This document shows positions 1-8,433 of a stretch of 64,000 nucleotides of DNA, in pieces. Source of the DNA: Nocardioides daeguensis (GTDB lineage Bacteria > Actinomycetota > Actinomycetes > Propionibacteriales > Nocardioidaceae); the NCBI RefSeq assembly GCF_019192965.1, contig NZ_JAHTKU010000015.1, positions 1 to 64,000 on the forward strand, written 5' to 3'. Made by a program: the position numbers and the translations under genes. The notes under the pieces were generated by a model. That model saw only the letters and a program-made list of their open reading frames with translations, had not been told where the DNA came from and did no database searches. Position 1 is the first letter of the stretch. Every line of letters starts with the position of its first letter.

Positions 1-311
1 GTCATCGAAGACAGGTCGGATCGTGTGAGAAGGTTTCACTTACGAGGTGCCCCTTTGGGTAGGTCAGATGCTGACGTCGCAATCAACATCGTCCCTGCTC
101 AAGGGGCATTTCTCGTTCTACGCCACGCTCACCTGACCAGCCGCCCGTGGTGGATCAGGGCTGAATCACATCGTTGTAACTATCGGGTTCGGTTGCTTGT
201 TGAAACAACCAGCAAAGAACTAGCCCTGTGTTTGCGCAGGTCAGGTGGCGTCTAACTGTCAGCGTTAGTGATTGCGTCAAAGAACCGGCAAGCAACTACG
301 ACAGCCAGGTG
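1..311. other. Left-edge stretch with no recognisable gene
   Basis: This stretch is visibly richer in A and T than the rest of the window and contains only short open frames with no recognisable motif. It lies downstream of the broken ATPase gene and probably belongs to the same accessory DNA next to tRNA-Arg. I see no RNA gene, repeat or promoter that I can support. Confidence 0.5.
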
Positions 312-1761
312 CTAGGCCGCCCAGTAGGGCACGTAACTCATCGCACGCTTCCCGGCGGTTGGGTCGTAAGGAACGATCAGACCGGCCTCCAGCGTCTCCT
401 TCAAGAGCCTGGAGGCTGTGGCGGCACTGGAGTCCGGCAGGCCGAAGCGAGCGCGGATCGACGAGTTAGTTGCCTGCTCGCGGTTGACGTACTTGAGGCA
501 GGCGTGGAGGTAGACGGTCGTCGCGCTGCATCGCTGTCAGCTTCCTCGGCCCGAAGAGGACCACTCGAGTGTGCGTGTCCGTGGTCTCGATGAGCGGGGC
601 GGGCAACTGGTGGATCTCGATCTCGAACACGATTTTGTCCCAGCCGCTGCCGCGCTCTTCGCAGACGCGCATCTGACGCATCGAACGGGCGAGTTGCTCG
701 TTTCTGGAAACTGGCGGACTGTCGATGAACCGCTTGGTGTCGATGAGAGGGACGCCTGGATTCGTGATCTCGAGTCGATCATCGAAGATCTCGATCGTCG
801 GTCCGGTGCCCTTCTGGCTGAAGTCCTGGTGGATCAGCATGTTTGCGATGAGCTCGCGGACCGCCAGGTCTGGATACACCGGTTCGAGGCGGCGAAGACC
901 TCCTTCGATCACTTCGTCTGCGGGTAGGGCGTTGGAGGTGTAGGTGAAGAGCCCTTGGAAGCCGGCGGCGTAACCACGCTCGCCGATCTGCTCGCGGGTG
1001 GTGTGCACTCGCGTTCGGTCCTTGTAGTGGATCACTCGCGGCGCCTTCCGCGACAAGCCGCCAGAGTCGTTCAAGTTCCGTGCGAACAACAGCGCTCCGA
1101 GATTGGTGATGGTCCACTCGTCGCTGACGTTCCAGCCCACCATGCCGGCAGCGTCCAGCTGCGCAAGGGTTTCCTGCTCGCTACTCGGAGGGCGAATGTC
1201 GGTGAGACTAAAGTAGGCGTCTACGTCTAGGAGGCGGAAGATGTCCGCTGGCGTCACGTGGGTCAAGGCTGGCAGCGCTTCGAACGAACGCGACTCGAAG
1301 GTGAGCCACAGTCGCTTCTCGAGCTCCGGGTGGTTCTTGAGCTTCTTGCGATAGGAGCCCACCCGGATGAACTCTTCGCCCTTCCATTGAGTCGGCCGGT
1401 GTTCCGCAGCGGCGACCTCGAGAAGAACGACGGCGAGGCCGTCGATCTCGCCCGCCTGGAACTGGATGTGTGGGGCGGGGTCGAGAAGTCGTGACAGCCA
1501 CGGAATGAGGTCTTCCTCACCCGCCCCCTTCTTGGTGGCCGGCTGGAAGTTGGTGCCCACAACCCTGTGCGTCTGATTCTCGATTCCCCACACCACGTAA
1601 CCGGCGCTGACCCGCTCGAGTGCAGCCGCGTTGGCCAGCGCGGAGATGTACTCGCCGATCTCCTCAGGCGCGGAGTTGTTCTGCTTGAACTCGACCCAAG
1701 TGGTCTCCGAGGGCAGTCGGCGAAGCTCGGAGACGATGCGCTGCAACTCCTGGTCGAGCAA
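312..1761 (-). pseudogene. Frameshifted AlbA_2 / ATP-binding (RecG C-terminal-like) protein
   Basis: The intact part has an N-terminal AlbA_2 (Schlafen-type) domain (LPSETTWVEFKQNN near residue 17) and a GHKL-like ATPase segment (RELIANMLIHQDF, then EIFDDRLEITNPG). The frame runs ...FGPRKLTAMQRDDR and then leaves the family pattern, stopping at 466. The expected winged-helix tail (YLHACLKYVNREQ ... ending VPYW) is present in another frame of the same strand and ends at 312. The break is near 518-526; comparison with remembered relatives suggests about 11 bases are missing. I chose TTG at 1761 because AAGGAGA precedes it and family members start about there; an ATG at 1824 is also in frame. 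The family is often found in mobile islands and its role is poorly known. A sequencing error is the alternative to true decay. Confidence 0.75.
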
Positions 1762-2086
1762 AGCCGTCTCCTTCTGAACAGGGACTGGTACAGCAATCAA
1801 GCCTAGACGTCGGCCGGGCTGCACCGATCAGCGCCGACCAGCCACGTCTGCGAGCACCTCGACTGGCCCGTCGGCCGAACCCCGGCGCGGAGGGGCGAGG
1901 CTCAGCCACCGGTTTCCGGTTGACCATCACTGACAGGAGCCAGCGTCGAGATTCCTCCGCCGATGCGGATCCGCGACGGCCGGCGGCTATTTGGCGGCGG
2001 CCAGCACACGACTCAGGCCCGAGACGTCGAGCCGCAAGAACCCTCAAGAATGGGATGACGGTAGGGATGCGGGCCCGGAAATGTCA
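1762..2086. other. Intergenic stretch between broken ATPase and tRNA-Arg, no gene seen
   Basis: No open frame here has recognisable protein character. It is the junction between the accessory DNA and the tRNA-Arg terminator. If the island used tRNA-Arg as its attachment site, the repeated tRNA 3' end should lie left of this window, and I see no second copy inside it. Confidence 0.4.
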
Positions 2087-2119
2087 GCAGGTCAGGCCCG
2101 GAGTCCGGGCCTGACCTGC
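2087..2119 (-). terminator. Hairpin terminator of tRNA-Arg
   Basis: A perfect 15-bp stem (2087-2101 against 2105-2119) closes a 3-base loop and starts 12 bases after the 3' end of the tRNA. There is no clear U-tract, which is usual for actinobacterial terminators. Confidence 0.75.
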
Positions 2120-2130
2120 GAAGACATCTG

Positions 2131-2203
2131 CGCGCCTGTAGGGATTCGAACCCCAAACCTTCTGATCCGTAGTCAGATGCTCTATCCGTTGAGCTACAGG
2201 CGC
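2131..2203 (-). tRNA. tRNA-Arg (anticodon ACG)
   Basis: The 73-base molecule folds as a cloverleaf. The acceptor stem GCGCCTG pairs with CAGGCGC, the anticodon loop CTACGGA carries ACG, and the T-arm reads GGGGTTCGAATCCC-like. CCA is not encoded. The ACG wobble position would be edited to inosine so that CGU, CGC and CGA are read. The 3' end faces the AT-richer accessory region, the usual orientation for an integration site. Confidence 0.95.
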
Positions 2204-2300
2204 CCGTCGCTGGGCGACCGAATGAGAATAGCCGAGGCGACGCGCAGATGCCGAATCAACGACGCCGCCGCGGCGCCGGGCGGTGTGGAAGCATGACGCC

Positions 2301-3308
2301 ATGACCGCCTACCAGCCCGAGGACCGGGCCCTTTTCGAGGCGGAGGCGATCGGTCTGTACGAGCAGGTGCTCGCCGAGGGCGGGCTGCCGGCGGACGACC
2401 CGCGCCTGGTCGAGGGCTCCTCGCTCCGTCGTGCGTTCGACCTGCTGGTCGAGCTGGGCCTGCTGCAGCTCGACGCCTCCCGCAAGACCTGGCGCCCGCT
2501 CGAGCCGAGCAACGCGCAGTCGCGGGTCGTGACGCCGCTCGGCAACGAGGGGGCGCGCCTGCTCGAGGAGTCGGCGCGCTGGGCGTCGGCGTTCGCGCAC
2601 CTGGCGCAGAGCTGGCGCCGGTCCCCGGCTGCGAGCGAGTCGGGCCCGTTCCTCTACCTGCACGGCGAGGCGATCAACCCCTACCTCACCACGCTGGTCA
2701 GCGAGGCCCAGGAGGAGCTGCTGACCGCCCAGCCGCAGGCGACGCGCAGCGCGAAGACGGTCGCCGAGGCGAGTGCGCGCGACGTCGAGGCGCTCCGGCG
2801 GGGCCTGGCGATGCGCACGCTCTACCAGCACAGCGCCCGACGGCACCCGGCCACGCACAAGTACGTCGCGACGGTGACCGAGCACGGCGCCGAGGTCCGC
2901 ACGCTCGACGAGTTCTTCAACCGGATGATCGTGGTCGACCGCCGAGTCGCGCTGATCCCGGCCGCCGACAGCCTGGCGACCGCCGTCGTCGTGCGGGAGC
3001 CGGCGATCGTGGCCTACCTGGTCGACGTGTTCGAGCGCGCCTTCGCGCGCGGGCGCCCGTTCGCGAGCGCGGGGCAGAGCGTGACGAAGGAGATCGCCTC
3101 GGAGCAGCGCTCGATGACGATCCGGATGCTCATCGAGGGACACGCCGACGCGGTCAGCGCGAAGCGGCTCGGCGTCAGCCCGCGCACCTACGCCGGCTAC
3201 GTCGCCGAGCTCAAGGAGGAGTACGACGCCGAGACGCGCTTCCAGCTGGGTTACACGATGGGGACGTTGGGCATCGCCGGTCAGGACGACGACGTCAGGT
3301 CGTCCTGA
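2301..3308 (+). CDS. Helix-turn-helix transcriptional regulator (LuxR-type C-terminus)
   Basis: This 335-residue cytoplasmic protein is probably a transcriptional regulator. The N-terminal third looks like a winged-helix or TrmB-like segment (LRRAFDLLVELGLLQLD). The middle resembles the phospholipase-D-like sensor region of such regulators (RTLDEFFNRMIVVDRRVALIP). The end, from about residue 275, is a LuxR-type helix-turn-helix (AKRLGVSPRTYAGYVAEL). I chose ATG at 2301 because GGAAG lies 8 bases upstream; a GTG at 2283 is also in frame. It is monocistronic beside tRNA-Arg and its target cannot be read from context. The regulator call is firm, the subfamily less so. Confidence 0.75.
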   Translation: MTAYQPEDRALFEAEAIGLYEQVLAEGGLPADDPRLVEGSSLRRAFDLLVELGLLQLDASRKTWRPLEPSNAQSRVVTPLGNEGARLLEESARWASAFAHLAQSWRRSPAASESGPFLYLHGEAINPYLTTLVSEAQEELLTAQPQATRSAKTVAEASARDVEALRRGLAMRTLYQHSARRHPATHKYVATVTEHGAEVRTLDEFFNRMIVVDRRVALIPAADSLATAVVVREPAIVAYLVDVFERAFARGRPFASAGQSVTKEIASEQRSMTIRMLIEGHADAVSAKRLGVSPRTYAGYVAELKEEYDAETRFQLGYTMGTLGIAGQDDDVRSS

Positions 3309-3329
3309 TCGCGGCGGGGGTCCGCCGGG

Positions 3330-3464
3330 TCAGCGGCGGGCGTGGTTGAAGACCCTCCAGCCCCAGCCGGTGTCGGCCTCGGCGGCGGTCGGGATGGAGA
3401 TGATGACGGTCGCCGTGATCAGCGCGGCCAGACCGTAAGCGGTCTTGCGAGCGAGCTTCTTCAT
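3330..3464 (-). CDS. Small secreted peptide, 44 residues
   Basis: A basic start (MKKLARK) leads into a hydrophobic core (GLAALITATVIISIP) and an Ala-x-Ala-like cleavage region (TAAEA), leaving a mature tail of about 14 residues, DTGWGWRVFNHARR. The tail is rich in aromatic and basic residues. AGGGGA six bases before ATG 3464 supports this start rather than the upstream in-frame codons. It stands alone between the regulator and tRNA-Ser. I do not recognise a family. A leader-like secreted peptide is the simplest reading; function is unknown. Confidence 0.6.
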   Translation of the reverse strand: MKKLARKTAYGLAALITATVIISIPTAAEADTGWGWRVFNHARR

Positions 3465-3579
3465 GAGCATTCCCCTCATTGGTGGTCGGCCGAGCCCGTC
3501 CTGCGGATGCACCCGAACCGCTGACGCCTGCCCCCCTGTCGGCGTCACCAAACATCTTTCACCAATGAGCGTGAATATG

Positions 3580-3612
3580 CGAGACCCCCGGCAGTGGCTG
3601 CCGGGGGTCTCG
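3580..3612 (-). terminator. Hairpin terminator of tRNA-Ser(GCT)
   Basis: A perfect 15-bp stem (3580-3594 with 3598-3612) and 3-base loop lie 8 bases after the 3' end of the tRNA. It has no strong U-tract. Confidence 0.75.
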
Positions 3613-3620
3613 TCCTGCGG

Positions 3621-3710
3621 CGGAGGCGGAGGGATTTGAACCCTCGATGGGCGATAAACCCAAACCGCATTAGCAGTGCGGCGCCATAGACCGGACTAGG
3701 CGACGCCTCC
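3621..3710 (-). tRNA. tRNA-Ser (anticodon GCT)
   Basis: This 90-base class II tRNA has the acceptor stem GGAGGCG pairing with CGCCTCC, the anticodon GCT in the loop CTGCTAA, a long variable arm and the T-loop TTCAAAT. It reads AGU and AGC serine codons. CCA is not encoded. A second serine tRNA lies about 700 bp away and seryl-tRNA synthetase about 8 kb away. Confidence 0.95.
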
Positions 3711-3809
3711 TCCACTGCGCCGGTCAGGGACCGGCCAGCGTCCCCAGGCTACTAGGACGCGATGCGCGCGTCCCAATCGGGCCGTCCGGATCCCGGGGCG
3801 CGGACAGGT

Positions 3810-4268
3810 TCAGCCGGCGGCGCGCTGGAGGTGGGCGCGTACGTCGCGGGCGAAGTCGTCCTTGTCGCCGGCCACGAGCTGCACCGGGATGGTCGTGCTC
3901 CGTCCGTCGCGCAGACGCAGCACCAGGCACTCGATCCCGGACGGGGCGGCGGCGACGGCGTCCTCGACCTCGGTCCAGCGAGCCTCGCTCGCGCCGACCG
4001 CGCGGATCATCCGGACCCGGTAGCCGGCCTCGGTGAGACGGACGACGACCAGCCGGGTGCGCAGCCACCAGCCGAGGGCGATCAGGCCGAGGACGCCGAG
4101 GCCGAGCACGAGGACCAGCAGGTCGGCGTTGAGGTCGGCGGCGGCCACGACGGCGGTGATCGCGAGCAGCACCAGCGCCAGCAGCACCAGGTAGGCGCCG
4201 ACGAAGCGGGCCGCCACCGGCGGGGCGAGGCGGTAGTCGGTGACCCGGTTCGGCTGCGCGCTGCTCAT
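3810..4268 (-). CDS. Membrane protein with bacterial PH-like domain
   Basis: This 152-residue protein has two adjacent membrane segments at about residues 20-75 (FVGAYLVLLALVLLAITAVVA and [20 protein letters not shown]) followed by a soluble region with alternating strands (RLVVVRLTEAGYRVRMIRAVG ... STTIPVQLVAGDKDDFARDVRAHLQ). That order matches small actinobacterial PH-domain membrane proteins of unknown role. The start at MSSAQPN follows AGGAC about ten bases upstream. It is flanked by two serine tRNAs and shows no operon partner. Confidence 0.65.
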   Translation of the reverse strand: MSSAQPNRVTDYRLAPPVAARFVGAYLVLLALVLLAITAVVAAADLNADLLVLVLGLGVLGLIALGWWLRTRLVVVRLTEAGYRVRMIRAVGASEARWTEVEDAVAAAPSGIECLVLRLRDGRSTTIPVQLVAGDKDDFARDVRAHLQRAAG

Positions 4269-4371
4269 GGCCGCATTGTCCTGCGCCCCTCGCGGACCGG
4301 CCAAAGCGGCGCACGCGCCCCCACTAGACTCGACCCGGTGCCCGGCCGACGCGCGCGTCGTACCGGGTCCG

Positions 4372-4456
4372 GGAGAGGTGCCGGAGTGGCCGATCGGAAC
4401 CGCCTTGAAAGCGGTCGTAGGGAGACCTACCGCGGGTTCGAATCCCGCCCTCTCTG
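4372..4456 (+). tRNA. tRNA-Ser (anticodon TGA)
   Basis: This 85-base class II tRNA has the acceptor GGAGAGG pairing with CCTCTCT (first pair G-U), the anticodon TGA in the loop CTTGAAA, a long variable arm and the T-loop TTCGAAT. It reads UCN serine codons, chiefly UCA. CCA is not encoded. Confidence 0.95.
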
Positions 4457-4492
4457 CAGATCGCCCCGAGCCGGCCGGCCCGGGTCGCACGC

Positions 4493-5512
4493 TCACAGGA
4501 GCGGCGCGAACCGCCCCGGCTCCGGGCGTACGGCGGCCGCCTGCTCGGCCACGCGGCTGCGCCGGCCGCGGTTGCCGGTGAGGGCCAGGTCGAGGCGGAT
4601 CAGGAACCAGCCGAGGACCAGGCCGACAGCCAGGCCGTAGACCACCGACAGCGCGGCCTCGGTGACCGAGACGGCCGGGTTGGCGAGGGCGGTGGCGGTG
4701 GGCGAGGTGGCGGCGACACCGAAGGCGCAGACCCACCAGCCCTGCCGGCGCCGGGCCCGCATGTGGCAGCCGTAGGCGAGGGCGGGGACGCCGAGGACGG
4801 TGGCGATCGGGCGCGGGAAGGCGCCGAGGTGGTCACGGCTCCACGCGACCCAGTCGAGCAGCTGGTCGACCAGGCCGGTCGAGCCGTAGCGGCGCAGCAT
4901 CTCGGCGTACAGCAGCGTCACGGCGAGCACGAGCACGCCGATCGCGACGATGATCAGGCCACGCCTGCCGAGGCCGTGGAAGCCAGCACCCAGGCGGTGC
5001 ACGAGGACGATGGCGCCGAGGAAGGCGAGCCCGAGCCCGACGTACTCGAAGCGCTCCTTGTGGATCGCCGGCTCGAAGCCGACGGTGGCCATCGCGCCGA
5101 TCCCGGCGACGACCAGGCCGACCACGCACTCCCGGGCGGCGGTGGCGATCCCCGCCGCGGGCACGGTGATCATCACGCCGAGCACGGCGGCGACGGCGGA
5201 GGTGCCGACCGCGGCACCGGTCAGCAGCAGGTCCTGGTCGGTCAGCACCGCGACCAGGCCGCACACCAGCGCCAACGGGGCGAACACGAACGGGCGACCG
5301 CCCGTCCGCGCCGCCAGACCCCAGGTGAACGCGGTCGCCACGGCGACCGAGCCGGCGGTGCCGAGCCAGTCCGGCCCGACCGGCACCATCGCGCAGACCA
5401 GGGCGGCCGCGCTGAGCACGACCACGACGAACCAGATGGTCAGCGGCGCGCGCGACGCCCCGAACTCTCCGATGCGCTGCTCGAGCGGGACACGGGAGGG
5501 GGCGCGGGACAC
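4493..5512 (-). CDS. Polytopic membrane protein of unknown function
   Basis: This 339-residue protein is almost entirely hydrophobic, with roughly eight to ten membrane segments (for example APLTIWFVVVVLSAAALVCA near the start and LSVVYGLAVGLVLGWFLI near the end). A conserved-looking loop, GFEPAIHKERFEYVG, lies in the middle. It ends in a basic cytoplasmic tail. I recognise no transporter signature. The chosen GTG at 5512 (SRAPSRVPLEQR) has no strong ribosome binding site. It lies 11 bp downstream of the amidase gene and may be cotranscribed with it. Confidence 0.6.
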   Translation of the reverse strand: MSRAPSRVPLEQRIGEFGASRAPLTIWFVVVVLSAAALVCAMVPVGPDWLGTAGSVAVATAFTWGLAARTGGRPFVFAPLALVCGLVAVLTDQDLLLTGAAVGTSAVAAVLGVMITVPAAGIATAARECVVGLVVAGIGAMATVGFEPAIHKERFEYVGLGLAFLGAIVLVHRLGAGFHGLGRRGLIIVAIGVLVLAVTLLYAEMLRRYGSTGLVDQLLDWVAWSRDHLGAFPRPIATVLGVPALAYGCHMRARRRQGWWVCAFGVAATSPTATALANPAVSVTEAALSVVYGLAVGLVLGWFLIRLDLALTGNRGRRSRVAEQAAAVRPEPGRFAPLL

Positions 5513-5523
5513 GGAGAGGCAGC

Positions 5524-6324
5524 CTACATTCGCCTGTTGAGCAGGGACGGATTGAGGCGACGGGCCTCCTCGAGCACCGTGCGCTCGATCACGGCGCGGA
5601 CCACCTCCGGCTGCTCGGGACCACCGGGACCGGCCTCGACCAGCACCTCGCCGTACGGGTCGACGACCAGGGAGTGGCCGCAGTAGCGGCCGGCGGGCTG
5701 GCCGACGGCGGCGACGTACACGGTGTTCTCGATCGCCCGGGCGAGCAGCAGGGTCCGCCAGTGGTGGACCTTGCGGGGACCGGCCACCCAGGCGGCGGGG
5801 ACCACGATCAGCTCGGCGCCGCGGTCGACCAGCGCCCGGGCCAGCTCGGGGAAGCGCAGGTCGTAGCAGGTCATCAGCCCGACCTTCCACCCGTGCAGCT
5901 CGACGACCACCGGATCGACCGGTCCGGCCGTGAGGCGGTCGGACTCGCGGTAGCCGAAGGAGTCGTAGAGGTGGATCTTGCGGTACGACGCCGTCACCTC
6001 GCCGCGCACGAGCAGGGTGTTCCACGGCCGCGCCGGGTCCGGCCCCTGCTCGAACATGCCGGCCACGAGCGTGGTGCCGTGCGCGGCCGCCGCCTCGGCG
6101 AGGGCCGTGCCGAACGGGCCGTCGACCGGCTCAGCGTACGCGCTGACGTCGGACCCGGCCTCGCCGAAGTCGCGGGCGAAGACCTCGGGGAAGACGACGA
6201 GGTCGGCGTCTCCCGCGTGCTCCGCGGTCAGCTTCGCGACCGCGTCGCGGTTGACCGCGGGGTCGAGCGCCGCCGCGGCCTGCACCAGCGCGAGGCGGAG
6301 CGTGGGGGCTGTGGGGCTGCTCAC
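5524..6324 (-). CDS. Carbon-nitrogen hydrolase (nitrilase superfamily amidase)
   Basis: This 266-residue cytosolic enzyme should hydrolyse a small amide or omega-amide. The nitrilase catalytic triad is complete: Glu47 in VVFPEVFA, Lys116 in SYRKIHLYD and Cys153 in MTCYDLRFPE. The length is normal for the family and the DLRFPE context resembles omega-amidase and Nit-type enzymes. The substrate cannot be fixed from sequence. It may share a transcript with the membrane protein downstream and is divergent from mobA, with about 36 bp between the starts. Confidence 0.9.
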   Translation of the reverse strand: MSSPTAPTLRLALVQAAAALDPAVNRDAVAKLTAEHAGDADLVVFPEVFARDFGEAGSDVSAYAEPVDGPFGTALAEAAAAHGTTLVAGMFEQGPDPARPWNTLLVRGEVTASYRKIHLYDSFGYRESDRLTAGPVDPVVVELHGWKVGLMTCYDLRFPELARALVDRGAELIVVPAAWVAGPRKVHHWRTLLLARAIENTVYVAAVGQPAGRYCGHSLVVDPYGEVLVEAGPGGPEQPEVVRAVIERTVLEEARRLNPSLLNRRM

Positions 6325-6360
6325 GGTGCCAGCCTACGAGTCCTTTGGGAGGATCCAGGG

Positions 6361-6963
6361 GTGGTGATCGAGCTCGGACTGGCCGGATTCGCGGCGATCG
6401 TGCTGGCCGGCGGGCAGGGGTCGCGGCTCGGTGGGGTCGACAAGGCCTCGATCGAGGTCGACGGTCGCCCGCTGCTCGAGCATGCCCTCGACGCGGTGCT
6501 CGACGCGAGCGAGGTGGTGGTGGTCGGGCACCAGGTGCCGACGGACCGGCCGGTGACCTTCGTGCGGGAGGAGCCGCGGTTCGGCGGCCCGGCGGCCGGG
6601 CTGCTGACCGGGCGCGACATGCTGCTGCGCTCGTTCCCGACGATCGCGGTGCTCGCCGTCGACATGCCGCGGCTCGCGCCCGGCACCTTCCGGCGGCTGC
6701 AGGAGGCCGCTGTGGGCCACGAGGGCGCGGTGCTCGCCGACGCCGACGGTCGCCGCCAGCTCGCGTTCGTCGTGGAGACCGCCCGGCTGGACGCCGTACG
6801 CCCGGACCACGAGGGTCAGCATGGCCTGTCGATCCGGGCGCTGCTCGAGCCGCTCGACCTGGTCGAGGTCGCCCCCCTGGGCGACGAGGCCCGGGACATC
6901 GACACCTGGAGCGACCTGCGCGACATCGCCGGCGAGGCCGACGGGGACGCCGGCCCGTACTGA
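6361..6963 (+). CDS. mobA: Molybdenum cofactor guanylyltransferase (MobA-type)
   Basis: This 200-residue enzyme should attach GMP from GTP to molybdopterin-Mo, making the guanine dinucleotide cofactor. The nucleotidyltransferase signature LAGGQGSRLGGVDK spans residues 15-28 and the metal-binding VDMP is at 101-104. Alternative family members are CTP-using MocA-like enzymes. The first GTG (6361) follows GGGAGG by 8 bases; the next GTG (6364) is also possible. A DUF6457 gene follows at 66 bp, a common pairing in actinobacteria. Confidence 0.85.
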   Translation: MVIELGLAGFAAIVLAGGQGSRLGGVDKASIEVDGRPLLEHALDAVLDASEVVVVGHQVPTDRPVTFVREEPRFGGPAAGLLTGRDMLLRSFPTIAVLAVDMPRLAPGTFRRLQEAAVGHEGAVLADADGRRQLAFVVETARLDAVRPDHEGQHGLSIRALLEPLDLVEVAPLGDEARDIDTWSDLRDIAGEADGDAGPY

Positions 6964-7029
6964 TCTGGACTGGCCCCGGGGTGTCTGGAAAACCTTGCAC
7001 CCGCGAGACCCGCGGGTCACTCTGGACGG

Positions 7030-7353
7030 GTGAACCTCCACGACTGGATCGATGAGTTGTGCGACGCCCTGGACATCGAAGCCGAGGCTGACGAGGGCCT
7101 GCTCGTCGACCTCGCCGGGATCGCGGTCGAGAACGTCCACCCGGCCGCGGGGCTCGTGACCGCCTTCCTCCTCGGGTTCGCCGCCGGCGAGCAGGGTGCC
7201 GACCCGGACGCCGTCGAGCGGCTCGCCGCGAAGGCGCAGGGGCTCGCCGAGTCGTGGGACCGGCCCGCGGGTGCGGCCGACGAGGACGATGCGGACGTCG
7301 CCTTCGAGGAGCTCGCGGACGCCGACTACTCCGACGAGGACTCGCTGGTCTGA
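7030..7353 (+). CDS. DUF6457 domain protein
   Basis: This 107-residue acidic protein opens with NLHDWIDELCDALDIE, the typical start of the DUF6457 family, and ends in an acidic tail (DADYSDEDSLV). The family is commonly found next to mobA and is thought to be linked to molybdenum cofactor handling, but no activity is established. Translation starts at GTG 7030. The first of the four 59-bp palindromic elements starts 5 bp after its stop. Confidence 0.8.
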   Translation: MNLHDWIDELCDALDIEAEADEGLLVDLAGIAVENVHPAAGLVTAFLLGFAAGEQGADPDAVERLAAKAQGLAESWDRPAGAADEDDADVAFEELADADYSDEDSLV

Positions 7354-7358
7354 CTTCC

Positions 7359-7417
7359 GGACCCCATGCGAATGGGTCGCGTGAAGGCCGAATCCCCGAC
7401 CAGAACGCATGGTGTGC
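7359..7417. repeat. 59-bp palindromic element, copy 1
   Basis: The left arm GGACCCCATGCG and right arm CGCATGGTGTGC are inverted copies, with inner TGGTCG-like and CGACCA blocks around a variable centre. It is the most divergent of four copies but keeps the 59-bp length. It begins 5 bp after the stop of the DUF6457 gene. Confidence 0.8.
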
Positions 7418-7440
7418 CGGCCACCCGACACACTGGTCCC

Positions 7441-8418
7441 ATGCGTGCCGTCACCCAGTCCGCCCCGGGCGGGCCCGAGACCCTCGCCGTCACCGAGCTG
7501 CCCGACCCGGTCCCGGGGCCCGGCGAGGTGCTCCTCGACGTGGCCGCGACCGCGGTCAACCGGGCCGACCTGCTGCAGCGGCAGGGGTTCTACCCGCCGC
7601 CCCCCGGCGCCTCGGACATCATCGGCCTGGAGTGCAGCGGCACCGTCGCCGCGCTCGGCGAGGGCGTCACGCAATGGGTGGTCGGCGACCGGGTCTGCGC
7701 GCTGCTGGCCGGCGGCGGCTACGCGAGCCGGGTCGTCGTACCGGCGGGACAGGTGATGCCCGTGCCGGACGGCGTCGACCTGGTCAGCGCCGCGGCGCTG
7801 CCCGAGGTGGCCTGCACGGTGTGGTCCAACGTGTTCATGATCGCCGGGCTGCGGCCCGGCGACGTCTTCTTGGTGCACGGCGGGGGCGGTGGGATCGGCA
7901 CCTTCGCGATCCAGCTCGCCGCCGCGTCCGGTGCCCGGGTGTTCACCACCGCGGGCAGCGCGGACAAGCTTGCCCGCTGCCGCGAGCTCGGCGCCGAGGT
8001 GGGGATCAACTACCGCGAGGAGGACTTCGTCGAGGTGGTGCGCGCCAACACCGGCGGCGCGGGCGCCGACGTCGTGCTCGACAACATGGGCGCCAAGTAC
8101 CTCGCCCGCAACGTCGACGTGCTCGCCGACGAGGGCCGCCTGGTCGTGATCGGCATGCAGGGCGGCACCCGCGCCGAGCTCGACCTGGGCCGGCTGCTGG
8201 CGAAGCGGGGTGCGGTGATCGCGACCGCGCTCCGGTCACGTCCGGTCGAGGGGAAGGCCCGGATCTGCGCGTCGGTCGTCGAGCACGTGTGGCCGCTCGT
8301 GGCCGACGGGACGATCCAGCCGGTCGTCTCCGCCGTGCTCCCCCTCGACGACGTCGCCGAGGCGCACCGGATGATCGAGTCCGGCGACGCCGTCGGCAAG
8401 GTGCTGCTCACCCCCTGA
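7441..8418 (+). CDS. NAD(P)H-quinone oxidoreductase, MDR superfamily (PIG3-like)
   Basis: This 325-residue medium-chain dehydrogenase/reductase lacks the zinc ligands and belongs to the quinone oxidoreductase branch. Residues 35-50 (AATAVNRADLLQRQGFY) are the family signature, and the Rossmann motif VHGGGGGIGTFAIQLA lies at 145-160. It should reduce quinones or similar carbonyls with NADPH. The start at MRAVTQS is the family-conserved one. The 59-bp element lies just upstream, so it probably has its own promoter in the short gap. Confidence 0.9.
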   Translation: MRAVTQSAPGGPETLAVTELPDPVPGPGEVLLDVAATAVNRADLLQRQGFYPPPPGASDIIGLECSGTVAALGEGVTQWVVGDRVCALLAGGGYASRVVVPAGQVMPVPDGVDLVSAAALPEVACTVWSNVFMIAGLRPGDVFLVHGGGGGIGTFAIQLAAASGARVFTTAGSADKLARCRELGAEVGINYREEDFVEVVRANTGGAGADVVLDNMGAKYLARNVDVLADEGRLVVIGMQGGTRAELDLGRLLAKRGAVIATALRSRPVEGKARICASVVEHVWPLVADGTIQPVVSAVLPLDDVAEAHRMIESGDAVGKVLLTP

Positions 8419-8433
8419 TCCGGGCCGCCGACG

